Shown here: in pieces, positions 42,498 to 52,860 of the stretch
Position numbering within the stretch: position 1 is the first letter of the stretch
Layout: every line of letters starts with the position of its first letter
Assembly (NCBI RefSeq): GCF_028657195.3
Contig: NZ_JANCPR020000003.1
Coordinates: 186,001-250,000, forward strand
From: Streptomyces iconiensis
GTDB taxonomy: Bacteria; Actinomycetota; Actinomycetes; Streptomycetales; Streptomycetaceae
Direction: 5' to 3'
DNA length: 64,000 nt
Made by a program: the position numbers and the translations under genes
Notes under the pieces: model-generated
Database searches by the model: none
Told to the model about the DNA's origin: nothing
The model's input: the letters and a program-made list of their open reading frames with translations, nothing else

Positions 42498-43643
42498 ATG
42501 CCCGGGGAAGACAGCGACGCTGCGGCACATGGGGCCCCGCCGGACCCCGCATCGGCGGGCCCCGCACCGCTGGACCTGCCGTCGCTGGACCTGCCGTCGG
42601 TGGAGCGGGTGCTCGCCGGAGTCGTGGACCAGGACGAGGATGTCATCGGCGGGTTGCTGCGGCTCGACGGGCACGACGGCCTGCGCGAACTCACCGCGGG
42701 CAGCGCCGACATCGGCGACACGCGGCCCGTCGACCCGGCGGGTTCGTTCCGGATCGGCAGCATCACCAAACCGTTCGTGGCCACGTTGGTACTCCAACTG
42801 GCCGCCGAAGGTGCCCTCACCCTCGACGAGCCCGTCCTGCGCCGGGCCCCCGGTCTGCTTCCGGCCTCCTACCAGGCCGTTACCGTACGGCAGTTGCTCC
42901 AGCACACCAGCGGCGTGCCCAACTATCTCCCTCATGTGATCGCGGGGCCTGGGGACGTGGTGCGCGGGCGCGGCAGGTGCTGGGAGCCCGGGGAACTGGT
43001 GAAGATCGCCGTGGAGCAGCCCCGCCCCTTCGCACCGGGCGCCGAACTGGGCTACTCCAACACCAACTACGTAGTGCTCGGCATGCTCGTCCACGCGGTC
43101 ACGGGACGCTGGTGGGGCGAGGAACTGGCGCGCAGGGTGCTGGGCCCCCTCGGACTCACCGCCACCCGGGCGCCCGGGCACGATCCGGAGCTGCCCCGTC
43201 CGCACGCCAGTGGCTACACCAGACCGGACGGCGGGGGCGGCAGCACGCCGGTGGACATCACCGTCATGGAGCCCTCGGTCTGGGATGCCGCGGGCTCCAT
43301 GATCTCCACGGCACGTGACCTGGACACCTTCCTCACAGCGCTGCTCGCTGGGGACCTGGTGCCGGAACCGCTGCTGGACACGATGCTGGCGCCGTTCCCG
43401 GGAGAGGTCGAGGCCGTACGCGGTTTCGGGTTCGGACTGGGCGTGCAGAGCCTGCGGGTTTCCGGCCCGTACGGGGAGCGCACCGTGTACGGCGGGGGCG
43501 GCGCCGTCCGGGGTTACGCCAACGCGCTCTTCGCCACCCGCGACGGCGCGCGCCGCGTGGTGTGCTCGCTCAACATCGCCGCAGCGGACGAGATGCGCGT
43601 CGCGCCGCATCTCGTACACATCGTCCGGACCGCCTTCGGCTGA
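42498..43643 (+). CDS. Serine hydrolase, beta-lactamase/D-Ala-D-Ala carboxypeptidase fold
   Basis: 381 aa from ATG 42498 with GGAGG 6 nt upstream; ATG 42492 is too close to that site. Class C beta-lactamase-like (PF00144) features: SxxK as S88-I-T-K91 in GSITKPF, YxN as Y186-S-N188, and the late GGGGAVRGY segment in place of KTG. No signal peptide is evident, so it may act inside the cell as an esterase or peptidase. The family is functionally broad; beta-lactam hydrolysis should not be assumed. It is downstream of the LCP gene by 166 bp and convergent with the next gene. Confidence 0.87.
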   Translation: MPGEDSDAAAHGAPPDPASAGPAPLDLPSLDLPSVERVLAGVVDQDEDVIGGLLRLDGHDGLRELTAGSADIGDTRPVDPAGSFRIGSITKPFVATLVLQLAAEGALTLDEPVLRRAPGLLPASYQAVTVRQLLQHTSGVPNYLPHVIAGPGDVVRGRGRCWEPGELVKIAVEQPRPFAPGAELGYSNTNYVVLGMLVHAVTGRWWGEELARRVLGPLGLTATRAPGHDPELPRPHASGYTRPDGGGGSTPVDITVMEPSVWDAAGSMISTARDLDTFLTALLAGDLVPEPLLDTMLAPFPGEVEAVRGFGFGLGVQSLRVSGPYGERTVYGGGGAVRGYANALFATRDGARRVVCSLNIAAADEMRVAPHLVHIVRTAFG

Positions 43644-43694
43644 GAGCGGCAGCGCGGCGCCCGCCGAAGGCGACGGGCCGGCGCGGCCCACTGC

Positions 43695-45506
43695 TCACAG
43701 CCAGCCGTCCTCGGTCTCCAGTGCTGTCGTGTCCCGCGCTTCCAGGAGGGCGAACTGCGGGTCGGTGCGGGGGAGTTCGTGCCGGAAGAAGTAGCGGGCC
43801 GCCTGCCGCTTGCCCCGATGGAAGTCGTCGTCCCGCTCACCCGTGGCGAGGAACTGGCTCAGCCAGATCCAGGCGACCACCACATGGCCGACCGCCTCCA
43901 GGTAGACCGAGGAGTTGGCCAGTGCGACCGCGGGGTCGCCCGTCTCCCACAGGCGGGCGGTCACGGTGGTGACCCGCTCCCAGCGGGTGCGGAGCGCGTC
44001 GGCGAGCTGCGCCGCCTCGCCGCCGGCCGCCATGGCGCGCTCCACCGTCGCGGTCACGGCCTCGCCCAGGGCCCGCAGCCCCGCACCGTCGTCCAGCACC
44101 GCCCTGCGGCCCAGCAGATCGAGGCCCTGGATGCCGTGGGTGCCCTCGTGGATGGGGTTGAGGCGGTTGTCGCGGTAGTGCTGCTCCACGTCGTACTCGC
44201 GGGTGTAGCCGTAGCCGCCGTGCACCTGGATGGCGAGGCTGTTGGCCTCCAGGCACCACTGCGAGGGCCAGCTCTTGGCGATCGGGGTCAACACGTCCAA
44301 CAGCAGCCCCGCGCGCCCCCGTTCCTGGTCCGTCGGGGCCGAGTTCTGCTCGTCCACCAGGCGGGAGCAGTACAGCAGCAGGCCGAGCGCGCCCTCCACG
44401 TACGACTTCTGCGCGAGGAGCATCCTGCGTACGTCGGTGTGCTCGACGATCGGCACCTGCGGTGTGCTCGCGTCCCTGCCCCGTGCCGTCAGCGGACGGC
44501 CCTGCGGGCGCTCGCGTGCGTACGCCAGCGACTTGAGGTACCCGGTGTAGCCGAGGGCCATCGCACCGGCGCCGACACCGATGCGCGCGCCGTTCATCAT
44601 GTGGAACATGTACGAGAGGCCCCGGTGCTGCTCGCCGACCAGGTACCCGACGGCGCCGGCCTCGCCGCCCGGCCGGTGGCGGGCGCCCTCGCCGAAGTTG
44701 AGCAGCGCGTTCGTGGTGCCTCTGTAGCCCATCTTGTGGTTGAGCCCGGCGGGCACCACGTCGTTGCGCTCGCCCAGCGTGCCGTCGGCGCCGACCAGGT
44801 ACTTGGGCACGATGAACAGCGAGAGTCCCTTGACCCCGGGCGGACCCCCGGGGATGCGCGCGAGCACGAGGTGGACGATGTTCTCGGACAGTTCGTGGTC
44901 GCCGCCCGAGATCCACATCTTGCTGCCGAAGAGGCGGTACGTCCCGTCGGCACGCTCCTCGGCCCGCGTCGCCACATCGGCGAGCGAGGACCCGGCCTGC
45001 GGTTCGGACAGGCACATGGTGCCGAAGAACCTGCCCTCCAGCATCGGCCGCACGTAGGTGTCGATCTGCTCGCGCGAACCGTGCGCGCACAGCAGACGCG
45101 CGTTGCCCAGTGTGAGAAAGGGGTAGGCGGCCGTGCCGACGTTCGCGGCCTGGAAGAAGCTGAAGCAGGCCAGCGCGACCGTCTCCGGCAGTCCCATGCC
45201 GCCGAACTCCTCGTCCATGGCGGACGCCAGCAGCCCCGACTTCGCGAAGGCGCTCAGCGCGTCGGCCACCTCCGGAAGCGTGTGCACGCGCTCACCGTCG
45301 AAGCGGGGCTCTTCCTGGTCGTTCTTCTTGTTGTGCGTCGCGAAGTACTCCACCGCGATGCGCTCGCTCAGCTCCAGGGCACCGTCGAAGGTCTCCCGCG
45401 AGTGCTCCGCGTACCGCGCGCGCCGCGTCAGCGCCTCGGTGTCCAGCCATGTGTGGAGCTGGAAGTCGAGGTCTCGGCGGGAGAGGAGAAGCGAAGGTGC
45501 GGCCAT
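43695..45506 (-). CDS. Long-form acyl-CoA dehydrogenase (FadE5/AcdA-C type)
   Basis: 603 aa, the long subclass with an extra C-terminal domain found in actinobacteria. Motifs: MCLSEPQAGSSLADVATRAE, FGSKMWISGGDHEL, HKMGYRGTTNA, GYGYTREYDVEQHYRDNR and EGTHGIQGLDLLGRR, where the Glu of HEGTHGIQ is the expected catalytic base. It oxidises acyl-CoA to enoyl-CoA in beta-oxidation. The promoter contains a TAAGC-N4-GCTTA inverted repeat 57 bp upstream, suggesting fatty-acid-responsive TetR control. Start ATG 45506. Confidence 0.93.
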   Translation of the reverse strand: MAAPSLLLSRRDLDFQLHTWLDTEALTRRARYAEHSRETFDGALELSERIAVEYFATHNKKNDQEEPRFDGERVHTLPEVADALSAFAKSGLLASAMDEEFGGMGLPETVALACFSFFQAANVGTAAYPFLTLGNARLLCAHGSREQIDTYVRPMLEGRFFGTMCLSEPQAGSSLADVATRAEERADGTYRLFGSKMWISGGDHELSENIVHLVLARIPGGPPGVKGLSLFIVPKYLVGADGTLGERNDVVPAGLNHKMGYRGTTNALLNFGEGARHRPGGEAGAVGYLVGEQHRGLSYMFHMMNGARIGVGAGAMALGYTGYLKSLAYARERPQGRPLTARGRDASTPQVPIVEHTDVRRMLLAQKSYVEGALGLLLYCSRLVDEQNSAPTDQERGRAGLLLDVLTPIAKSWPSQWCLEANSLAIQVHGGYGYTREYDVEQHYRDNRLNPIHEGTHGIQGLDLLGRRAVLDDGAGLRALGEAVTATVERAMAAGGEAAQLADALRTRWERVTTVTARLWETGDPAVALANSSVYLEAVGHVVVAWIWLSQFLATGERDDDFHRGKRQAARYFFRHELPRTDPQFALLEARDTTALETEDGWL

Positions 45507-45562
45507 GGTGATTCCGATCCCGTGAGGTGCCGAGGTGCCTGAGCGAGGGCGCGCTCACTTCC

Positions 45563-45576
45563 TAAGCGCTTGCTTA
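45563..45576. promoter_or_regulatory. TAAGC-N4-GCTTA operator upstream of the acyl-CoA dehydrogenase
   Basis: TAAGCGCTTGCTTA: perfect 5-bp arms with a 4-nt spacer whose inner part (AAGCGCTT) is also palindromic. Actinobacterial TetR-type regulators of acyl-CoA dehydrogenases commonly use AAGCAAGCGCTTGCTT-like sites. The remaining 303 bp between this gene and ureAB show no gene and no second clear operator. Confidence 0.6.
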
Positions 45577-45809
45577 TGCTCGCCGACCCTGTTCGCCGTT
45601 GTCAACGGCGGGTGCCGGGCGGGGAGCGAAGGCGGCGCCGGGAAAGAAGCGGATGATCACCTCATTGTGTGTAATGCCGTCTGTTTCTCCCTGCTTCGGT
45701 GCGCGGTCGGCAAGGATCTGCGCGCGGCATCAGGCGCACCGGCACATGTCCCTTTTGTCCCTGTGGGCCCGGCCGCCCGAACGCAGTGATCGGCACCAGA
45801 AGGGACGAC

Positions 45810-46658
45810 ATGCACCTGACCCCGCATGAGCAGGAACGCCTGCTGATTCACGTGGCCGCGGATGTGGCGCGGCAACGCCATCAGCGCGGGCTGCGGCTGA
45901 ACTACCCCGAAGTCATGGCCCTGTTGACGGCGTATGTGTACGAGCAGGCGCGGGCGGGAGCGACCGTCGACTCGGTCATGGAGACCGGTCGCCATGTGCT
46001 CAAACGCGGCGATGTCATGGACGGCGTGCCGGAGATGATCGACACCGTCCAGGTGGAGGCGACGTTCCCCGACGGTACGAAGCTCGTGACCATCCGCGAC
46101 CCCTTCGAGAAGCTCGCCGAGGACGAGGTGGACGTGTACCCGGGCAAGGTCGACCTGCTGGCCGACCCGAAGGGGGACCAGGACAAGGACAAGCCCGGCG
46201 GGCAGCAGGACGCGAAGGACTGCACGAGGCAGAGCCACAAGGCGTCGCAGAGCGGCGGGCCCGCTTACCAGTACACGGTGCCGTACAACGCAGGCGAAAG
46301 GGTCACACGTATCTGCGTGAAGAACCCGAACGACCGTCCCATCCAGGTCGGCTCGCACTTCCACTTCTACGAGACGAACGGTTACGCGGAAGCCGCCGCC
46401 GATCCCGCCGCCGATCCCGCCGCTGGCTCCGGCGCAGCGAGGCCGGGGCTCGACTTCAACCCCGCGGACGCGTACGGGAAGCGTCTGAACATTCCATCCG
46501 GTTCCTCCGAGCGGTTCGAGCCCGGTGACGAGCGCTGGGTGGAACTCGTGCCGATCCAGGGCCTGAAGCAGGTCAAGGGCCTGCAGATCAAGGACGAGGC
46601 CGACCGGCAGATCGACGGGAACAAGGTCACCACAGGGAACGGGGGTTCGGTGCGGTGA
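45810..46658 (+). CDS. ureAB: Urease gamma/beta fusion subunit (UreAB)
   Basis: 282 aa from ATG 45810 with GAAGGG upstream. Residues 1-100 match the gamma subunit UreA ([20 protein letters not shown], then [18 protein letters not shown]). A charged linker (~118-150, rich in Asp/Lys/Gln) joins to a beta subunit UreB, with [13 protein letters not shown] and [17 protein letters not shown]. In UreB an Ala/Asp-Pro repeat ([11 protein letters not shown]) is inserted after the FHFYETN strand. Fused UreAB also occurs in Helicobacter UreA and some actinobacteria. Structural subunit of nickel urease; the stop overlaps the ureC start by 4 nt. Confidence 0.95.
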   Translation: MHLTPHEQERLLIHVAADVARQRHQRGLRLNYPEVMALLTAYVYEQARAGATVDSVMETGRHVLKRGDVMDGVPEMIDTVQVEATFPDGTKLVTIRDPFEKLAEDEVDVYPGKVDLLADPKGDQDKDKPGGQQDAKDCTRQSHKASQSGGPAYQYTVPYNAGERVTRICVKNPNDRPIQVGSHFHFYETNGYAEAAADPAADPAAGSGAARPGLDFNPADAYGKRLNIPSGSSERFEPGDERWVELVPIQGLKQVKGLQIKDEADRQIDGNKVTTGNGGSVR

Positions 46659-49009
46659 CGGAAGGAGGAGCGGCCAAGAAGGCGGCCGGGAAGAAGCCGG
46701 TTACGAAGAAGTCGGCGGCCAAGAAGCCTGGCACCAAGAAGCCAGCTGCCAAGGAGGCAGCGGCCAAGGAGCCAGCTGCCAAGAAGTCGTCAGCCAAGAA
46801 GCCGGCGGCAGGGGAAGCGGCGGCCAAGCGGGCGGCGGCCGAGGGGGCGTCTGACAACGTGCGGGCGGCCCACGGAGCCGAGGCCAGGAAGCCGGCCGAC
46901 AGGAAGCTGACCCGGCAGGAGTACAGCGATCTGTACGGGCCGACGACGGATGACCGGCTCCGGCTCGCTGACACCGACCTGGTGATCCGCATCGACGAGG
47001 ACTGGTCGGGTGGTCCCGGGCACAGTGGCAACGAGATGATCTTCGGCGGCGGCAAGTCGATCCGTGAGTCGATGGGCCAGTCGCACATCGCGCGGAGGGA
47101 GCACGACGTTGCCCCGAGGCCCATCGAGGAGGGGAAGGGAAGCAAGAAGAAGGTCACCGTCGGCCTCCCGGGGAAGAAGAAGTTCCCCGAGGACGCGCCG
47201 GTGGACACCGTCATCACCGGTGCGCTGATCCTCGACCACTGGGGCATCGTGAAGGCCGACGTCGGTGTGTTCGACGGCATGGTGGTCGCGATCGGCAAGG
47301 CGTACAACCCCGAGACGATGGACACGCGGACATTCACCAGCGAGCTCGGGCAGAAGTACGCGACGAACTTCGTTGTCGGGCCCGAGACCGAGGTGATCTC
47401 CGGAAACGGCCGGATCCTGACCGCGGGCGGGGTCGACACACATGTGCACTTCCTGTGCCCGAACGAGGTCCATGAGGCCCTCGCCTCAGGAGTGACCACG
47501 TTGATCGGTGGCGGTACGGGACCCGCCGAAGGCAGCACGGCCACCACCGTCACGCCGGGCAAGTGGCACATTCGCCGGACGCTGGAGGCGCTCGACGCCT
47601 ACCCGGTGAACATCGGCCTGCTCGCCAAGGGCAGTACCGTCAACAAGGACGCGCTGAGGGCCCAGTTGAGGGCCGGTGCCGTCGGCCTCAAGCTCCATGA
47701 GGACTGGGGTGCGACCCCCGCGGTCATCGACGCGGCGCTGGCGGTGTGCGAGGAGGCCGGGTACGAGGGCCAGGTCGCCCTGCACGCCGACTCGCTGAAC
47801 GAGGCCGGGTTCGTGCAGAACACCTTCAACGCGACCAAGAAGCCTGGCGGCAGCGGCGCGTATCGCAGCCTGCACGTCTTCCATGTCGAAGGCGCCGGAG
47901 GCGGGCACGCGCCCGACATGATCAAGCTTGTCGCCGAAGAGAACGTGCTGCCGGCGTCGACGAATCCGACCCGGCCCCTGACGGTCAACACCGTCAAGGA
48001 GCACATGGACATGATGATCGTCTGCCACCATCTCAACCCGGAGATCAAGGCGGACATGGCATTCGCCGACTCCCGGATCCGGCCCTCCACCATGGCCGCC
48101 GAGGACCTGCTGCACGACATGGGCGCCATCTCGATGATGTCCTCCGACGCACAGGCGATGGGCCGCATCGGCGAGATGATCATGCGTACCTGGCAGACGG
48201 CCCACGTGATGAAGACCCGCTACGGCCTCCTGCCCGAGGACAAGGCGGGCAAGGAAGGAGACAAGCCCAAGCGCCCGCCGGCGGACAACTTCCGAGCGCG
48301 GCGCTACATCGCCAAGTACACGATCAACCCGGCCCTCGCCCACGGCATCGACGCTTTGGTCGGCTCCGTGGAGCCGGGGAAGCTCGCGGACCTGGTGCTG
48401 TGGGAGCCGAAGTTCTTCGGTGTGAAGCCGCACATGGTCCTCAAGGGCGGACAACTCGCCTACGCGCAGGTCGGCGACGCCAACGCGTCGATCCCGACAC
48501 CCCAGCCCTACCTGCCACGCCCCGTATGGGGCTCCTGCGGCCGGGCCCCTGCGGCGAACTCGTACAACTTCGTGGTGCAGGCCACCATCGACGCCCTGAT
48601 CGAAGAGGACGCGGGCGTGGGGAAGGGGCAGGACAGGGCGAAGGCGGAGGAGAAGGCCCGGGAGAGGGCGAAGAAGAAGACCAAGCTCACCCTGCCCGGG
48701 CTGAGCAAGGGTGTGTTCAGGGCCAAGTCCACCCGCGCCGTGACCAAGGCGAGCATGGTGCACAACAGCGGGAAGCCGAAGATCGTGATCGACGCGGACA
48801 CCTATGACGTCACCATCGGCGGCGCCTCCACGGGCGACGTGGGCGTTGCCATCAAGGAGCGGGACCCGCGCCCCGACCCGCCCGACCCCGGCTCGGGGCT
48901 CACGCCCGACCAGCCAGAACCGCAGGCCCCGACGCGCCCGAAGCCCGTACCGGTCGGGCGCAGCTTCGCCACCGAACTGCCCATGACCCAGCGGTACTTC
49001 CTGTTCTGA
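46655..49009 (+). CDS. ureC: Urease alpha subunit UreC with Lys/Ala-rich N-terminal tail and inserts
   Basis: 784 aa against ~570 normally. All catalytic residues are there: H263, H265 (THVHF), carbamylated K346 (GLKLHEDWG), H348, H377, H418, flap C457-H458, and D498, with the usual RYFLF end. Extra material: residues 1-84, an AAKK/PAKK-type tail resembling histone H1 or HU C-tails; ~148-182 basic insert (KGSKKK, LPGKKKF); a Lys/Asp insert after LLPED; ~640-690 a charged helix ([16 protein letters not shown]); and a Pro-rich stretch before the C-terminus. GTG 46655 overlaps ureAB; no better start with a ribosome site was seen inside the tail. Hydrolyses urea to ammonia and carbamate. Confidence 0.95.
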   Translation: MTEGGAAKKAAGKKPVTKKSAAKKPGTKKPAAKEAAAKEPAAKKSSAKKPAAGEAAAKRAAAEGASDNVRAAHGAEARKPADRKLTRQEYSDLYGPTTDDRLRLADTDLVIRIDEDWSGGPGHSGNEMIFGGGKSIRESMGQSHIARREHDVAPRPIEEGKGSKKKVTVGLPGKKKFPEDAPVDTVITGALILDHWGIVKADVGVFDGMVVAIGKAYNPETMDTRTFTSELGQKYATNFVVGPETEVISGNGRILTAGGVDTHVHFLCPNEVHEALASGVTTLIGGGTGPAEGSTATTVTPGKWHIRRTLEALDAYPVNIGLLAKGSTVNKDALRAQLRAGAVGLKLHEDWGATPAVIDAALAVCEEAGYEGQVALHADSLNEAGFVQNTFNATKKPGGSGAYRSLHVFHVEGAGGGHAPDMIKLVAEENVLPASTNPTRPLTVNTVKEHMDMMIVCHHLNPEIKADMAFADSRIRPSTMAAEDLLHDMGAISMMSSDAQAMGRIGEMIMRTWQTAHVMKTRYGLLPEDKAGKEGDKPKRPPADNFRARRYIAKYTINPALAHGIDALVGSVEPGKLADLVLWEPKFFGVKPHMVLKGGQLAYAQVGDANASIPTPQPYLPRPVWGSCGRAPAANSYNFVVQATIDALIEEDAGVGKGQDRAKAEEKARERAKKKTKLTLPGLSKGVFRAKSTRAVTKASMVHNSGKPKIVIDADTYDVTIGGASTGDVGVAIKERDPRPDPPDPGSGLTPDQPEPQAPTRPKPVPVGRSFATELPMTQRYFLF

Positions 49010-49063
49010 GCCGACGCGCCCGTCCCCGCCCGGCCGCGCCACGAACGGCCGGGCCCCACCCCT

Positions 49064-49124
49064 GCGAATCCGCGAACCGCGAATCCGCGACTCCGCATAC
49101 CTGTGAACCTGTGAACCTGCGAAA
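49064..49124. repeat. Short tandem repeats in the ureC-ureF gap
   Basis: The 130-bp gap has gcgaatccgcgaa/ccgcgaatccgcgac and then ctgtgaac twice followed by ctgcgaaa, i.e. 8- to 15-bp degenerate units, just before ureF (ATG 49140). It is the only large gap in the operon. Could lower translation or mark slippage; no hairpin is obvious. Confidence 0.6.
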
Positions 49125-49139
49125 GGCGGGCGCTCCCCG

Positions 49140-49814
49140 ATGAGCCGCGCAGCTCTGCTCGTCCTGGCCGATGGCCGCTTCCCCGCGGGCGGGCACGCCC
49201 ACTCCGGTGGAGTGGAGGCCGCCGTCGCCGCCGGGACCGTACGCGATCCCGCGAGCTTGGAGGCGTTCTGCCGGGGCCGCCTGCACACCACCGGCCTCAC
49301 CGGTGCCGGCCTGGCCGCCGCGGCGGCCACCGGCTACGACGCGCTGGCCCTGGACGAGGCGGCCGATGCCCGCACCCCCGCGCCGGCGCTGCGGAGGGTC
49401 GCCCGCAGACTCGGCCGCCAGATGATGCGTGCGGCCCGCGCCACTTGGCCCTCCGACGGCCTCGACCGGCTGGCTCATGACCGCCCGCAGGGCGCACATC
49501 AGCCTGTCGTTCTGGGCGCAGCCGCCCGTTCCGCCGGCCTGGCACCGCTGGAGGCCGCCCACGCCGCCGCGTACGAGGGCGTGGGGGGTCCGGCGACCGC
49601 CGCTGTCCGGCTGCTGAGCCTCGACCCGTTCCACGCGACCGCCGTACTGGCCCGGCTCGCCGGCGACCTCGACCACATCGCCGACCGGGCCGCCTCGGCG
49701 GCGGCCCGGGTCGCAGCAGAGGGCACCGGCGTCCTGCCCGCCGCCTCCGCGCCGCTGCTGGACCTCGCGGCTGAGCAGCACGCCGCGTGGCCCGTCCGGC
49801 TCTTCGCCTCCTGA
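49140..49814 (+). CDS. ureF: Urease accessory protein UreF
   Basis: 224 aa, all-helical. The family start [27 protein letters not shown] is recognisable by DxxFPxGGxxHSxGxE. UreF bridges UreD and UreG in the activation complex that delivers nickel to apo-urease and acts as a checkpoint on UreG GTPase. The ribosome site is weak. Ala-rich composition is normal for actinobacterial UreF. It precedes ureG by 34 bp. Confidence 0.92.
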   Translation: MSRAALLVLADGRFPAGGHAHSGGVEAAVAAGTVRDPASLEAFCRGRLHTTGLTGAGLAAAAATGYDALALDEAADARTPAPALRRVARRLGRQMMRAARATWPSDGLDRLAHDRPQGAHQPVVLGAAARSAGLAPLEAAHAAAYEGVGGPATAAVRLLSLDPFHATAVLARLAGDLDHIADRAASAAARVAAEGTGVLPAASAPLLDLAAEQHAAWPVRLFAS

Positions 49815-49848
49815 ACCGCCAACCTCCCTGCTGAGAACCGGAGTTGAC

Positions 49849-50540
<692 letters not shown>

Positions 50541-50544
<4 letters not shown>

Positions 50545-51614
50545 CCACCACACAGAACCTGCCCCCCACGCCGCCCGCTTCCGCGCCGCCCGCTTCGGTG
50601 ACGCCGGGCTTAGCGACGCCCGCTTCCGCGCCGCTGGCTTTCCCGACGGACGGTGCCCCGACGACGGACGGCGCTTGCCTGCCAGTCGGCGAGGTAACGG
50701 GCGGTGCCCGAACGGCGGTTGGCGGTCCCGCGGAAGGTGGTGCCCACGCGGCGTGCGCCGTCGGGGCACCCGACGGCGTCCATACATCCGACGGCCTCCA
50801 CGCAACGGCTGGGGTGCGCGCCGCCCACAACGGCCGGGTCACCACGCTCCCGCTGCTGCACAACGACGGCCCCTTTCACCTGCGGCGGCTGCGCTCGCGC
50901 GACGGGCGGGCACGGGTCAGCATCGTCGGTGCCATGAGTGCCCCGTTGGGCGGTGACCGGCTCGCCCTCGATATCCATGCCGAGGCGCGCGCCGAACTCG
51001 AAGTCACGACGGCCGCCGCAACCCTCGCTCTGCGCGGACCCACCGACGCGCCCGCCACGTACGACGTCCGTCTCACAGCGGACGAGCACGCCACGCTGCA
51101 CTGGCTGCCCCAACCGCTGATCAGTGCCCAAGGAAGCACGCTGCACCAGACGTACACCGTCGAACTCGCGCCCACCGCCCGCCTCGTGCTGCGTGAGGAA
51201 CAACTCCTCGGCCGCACAGCCGAGCCCCCGGGCCACCTCACCACCCGCCTCACCGTGCGCCGCGCCGGACGCACCCTCCTCGACCAGCACACCGACTACG
51301 GAGGCCCGGCCCCCGGCTGGGACGGCCCCGCCGTGCTCGCCGGACACCGCGCCACCGGCCAACTCCTCGTCGTCGACCCCGACCTGGACACCGACCGTGA
51401 ATCGGTGCTGATCGACGAGGCCGAATCCGAAGCCGAAGCCGAAGCCGACCGCGCAGGAGACGCCGGCGGTGTCCATCCGCCCACCGGCCAGGCCGTCCTC
51501 GTCCCCCTCGCCGGGGGACCAGCCCTGCTCGCGACCGCCGTCGCCCCCACCACTACTCGCCTACGCCACCTCCTCGATACCGCACTCACCCACCTCCGTC
51601 CCGCACGGACGTAG
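50541..51614 (+). CDS. ureD: Urease accessory protein UreD with long N-terminal extension and TTA codon
   Basis: 357 aa. Residues ~95-357 match UreD ([17 protein letters not shown], then [14 protein letters not shown] and DPDLDTD); UreD is the scaffold that binds apo-urease and, with UreF and UreG, admits nickel. Residues 1-90 are Pro/Ala/Thr repeats of low complexity not expected in the family. Codon 24 (50610-50612) is TTA. Streptomyces TTA genes depend on the developmentally expressed bldA tRNA, so urease activation could be growth-phase dependent. An Ala/Glu repeat ([12 protein letters not shown]) interrupts the C-terminal region. Start ATG 50541 overlaps ureG. Confidence 0.9.
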
Positions 51615-51670
51615 GCAGCTTGATCCGACGGGGCCGCCCCTCTGGAGCCCGGGCCGGGCGAGCCCCCGTC

Positions 51671-51686
51671 CGGCGGAAAGCCGCCG
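51671..51686. terminator. Hairpin after ureD
   Basis: CGGCGG-AAAG-CCGCCG, 6-bp GC arms with a tetraloop, 56 bp past the ureD stop. Likely end of the urease transcript. Actinobacterial terminators often lack a T-run. Confidence 0.5.
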
Positions 51687-51929
51687 AAGCGGGATGTCGT
51701 GGGGCGAAGAGGCGGCGGAGTTTCCTGGCGGCGGTTTCCCGTGCCTCGATACGGAAAGGGCCAGCGAAGGCCAGGGCCGGGCGGGGTGTGCGCGCCCAAG
51801 GGGGCTGGGCGCTTTCTTCGGCCCCGCTGGACCCTTGTGCGAGCGCGCCCGTGCTCTGTTGGTGCGTGGGATCGACCCCTCTCTGCTGCGTTCTTGACCA
51901 GCGTCTTGGACTCCGGTTGCGGCTGCGGC

Positions 51930-51974
51930 CGTGGGCGTTTCCGGGTGGCCGGGACCGCCGGGGAAACACCCACG
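51930..51974. terminator. Large stem-loop between convergent ureD and ECF sigma genes
   Basis: CGTGGGCGTTTCC (51930-51942) pairs with GGAAACACCCACG (51962-51974), 13-bp arms with one mismatch and a 19-nt loop, 20 bp beyond the sigma gene stop. It suits a terminator for the minus-strand sigma transcript, perhaps bidirectional. The whole 379-bp gap 51615-51993 has no convincing gene. Confidence 0.55.
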
Positions 51975-51993
51975 GGGCGCAGCAATGGTGGAC

Positions 51994-52860
51994 CTATCGC
52001 GTGAGTTCAGCGGGTTCGTTGAGATGGGTGAGTTTCTGGGGGTTTCTTGTGACGTAGATGTGGGTGATCCGGCCGTTGGTCAGGGTGAGGCTCACCGCAG
52101 AGGGTTCGCCGTTGATGTCGATGCGGCCCGCGGGGGAGCCGTTGAGGTGGATGGGTGTGGTGGCGAACGCGGCCACCACCTGGTGCGTGCGGGCCAGCAG
52201 CTCCGCTACGTGTTCGGCTCCGTGTATCGGGGCCAGGGCTGCGGCCACGAGTCCTCCGCCGTCGGTGATCAGGATCACGTCCGGTGCCATGACCTCCATC
52301 AGCTCGTGCAACTGTCCCGTGCGCAGCGCGGCCAGGAACCGTTCGACAACGGCCTGTTGTTCCAGCCGGCTGACCTGGACCCGTGGCCGCCGCGCGGCGA
52401 CATGCTCGCGTGCACGCCGTGCGATCTGCCGCACCGTGGCCGCGGACTTGCCCAGGGCCCCCGCGATCTCGCCGTACGGCACCTCGAAGACCTCGCGGAG
52501 TACGAATACGGCCCGCTCCGTCGGTCCGAGCGTCTCCAGCACGGTCAGCATCGCGATGGAGACGCTCTCCGCGAGTTCGACGTCCTCGGCGACATCGGGG
52601 CTTGTCAGCAGCGGTTCTGGTAGCCATTCACCGACGTATTCCTCGCGGCTGCGCGACAGCGTTCGCAGGCGGTTGAGTGCTTGCCGCGTGACGACACGGA
52701 CGAGGTAGGCGCGCGGGTCACGCACCTGTGATCGGTCGGCGTCGGCCCACCGCAGCCAGGACTCCTGCAGCACGTCCTCCGCGTCGGCCGCCGAACCGAG
52801 CATCTCGTAGGCGACCGTGAACAGCAGGGCGCGGTGGGCGACGAATGGATCGTCGGTCAT
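51994..52860 (-). CDS. ECF41-family sigma factor with fused SnoaL-like C-terminal domain
   Basis: 288 aa. Sigma region 2 at ~8-75 (DAEDVLQESWLRW), region 4 at ~100-158 (YGEIAGALGKSAATVRQIARRA), then a ~120-residue SnoaL_2-like domain. ECF41 hallmarks are present: WLPEPL (79-84) between the domains, DGGG at 200-203, and an NPDKL-like motif NPQKL at 273-277. In ECF41 proteins the C-terminal domain modulates activity in place of a separate anti-sigma factor. ATG 52860 overlaps the stop of its partner gene (ATGA). The expected target promoter is found upstream of that partner. Confidence 0.93.
   Translation of the reverse strand: MTDDPFVAHRALLFTVAYEMLGSAADAEDVLQESWLRWADADRSQVRDPRAYLVRVVTRQALNRLRTLSRSREEYVGEWLPEPLLTSPDVAEDVELAESVSIAMLTVLETLGPTERAVFVLREVFEVPYGEIAGALGKSAATVRQIARRAREHVAARRPRVQVSRLEQQAVVERFLAALRTGQLHELMEVMAPDVILITDGGGLVAAALAPIHGAEHVAELLARTHQVVAAFATTPIHLNGSPAGRIDINGEPSAVSLTLTNGRITHIYVTRNPQKLTHLNEPAELTR

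Noticed and set aside
42498..43643. Calling the serine hydrolase a beta-lactamase resistance gene
   Set aside because: Only the generic SxxK/YxN fold motifs are seen, with no signal peptide; the family is mostly esterases and peptidases.
45535..45789. 84-codon plus-strand frame before ureAB
   Set aside because: No ribosome site, Cys-rich atypical composition, overlaps the dehydrogenase operator region.
46627..47571. 314-codon minus frame opposite ureC, Ser/Leu-rich
   Set aside because: Mirror of the AAKK-coding DNA and UreC core; no ribosome site and no recognisable fold.
51615..51993. Several overlapping frames of 100-230 codons after ureD
   Set aside because: Frames on both strands with Arg/Pro-rich content and no motifs; hairpins suggest a termination region.
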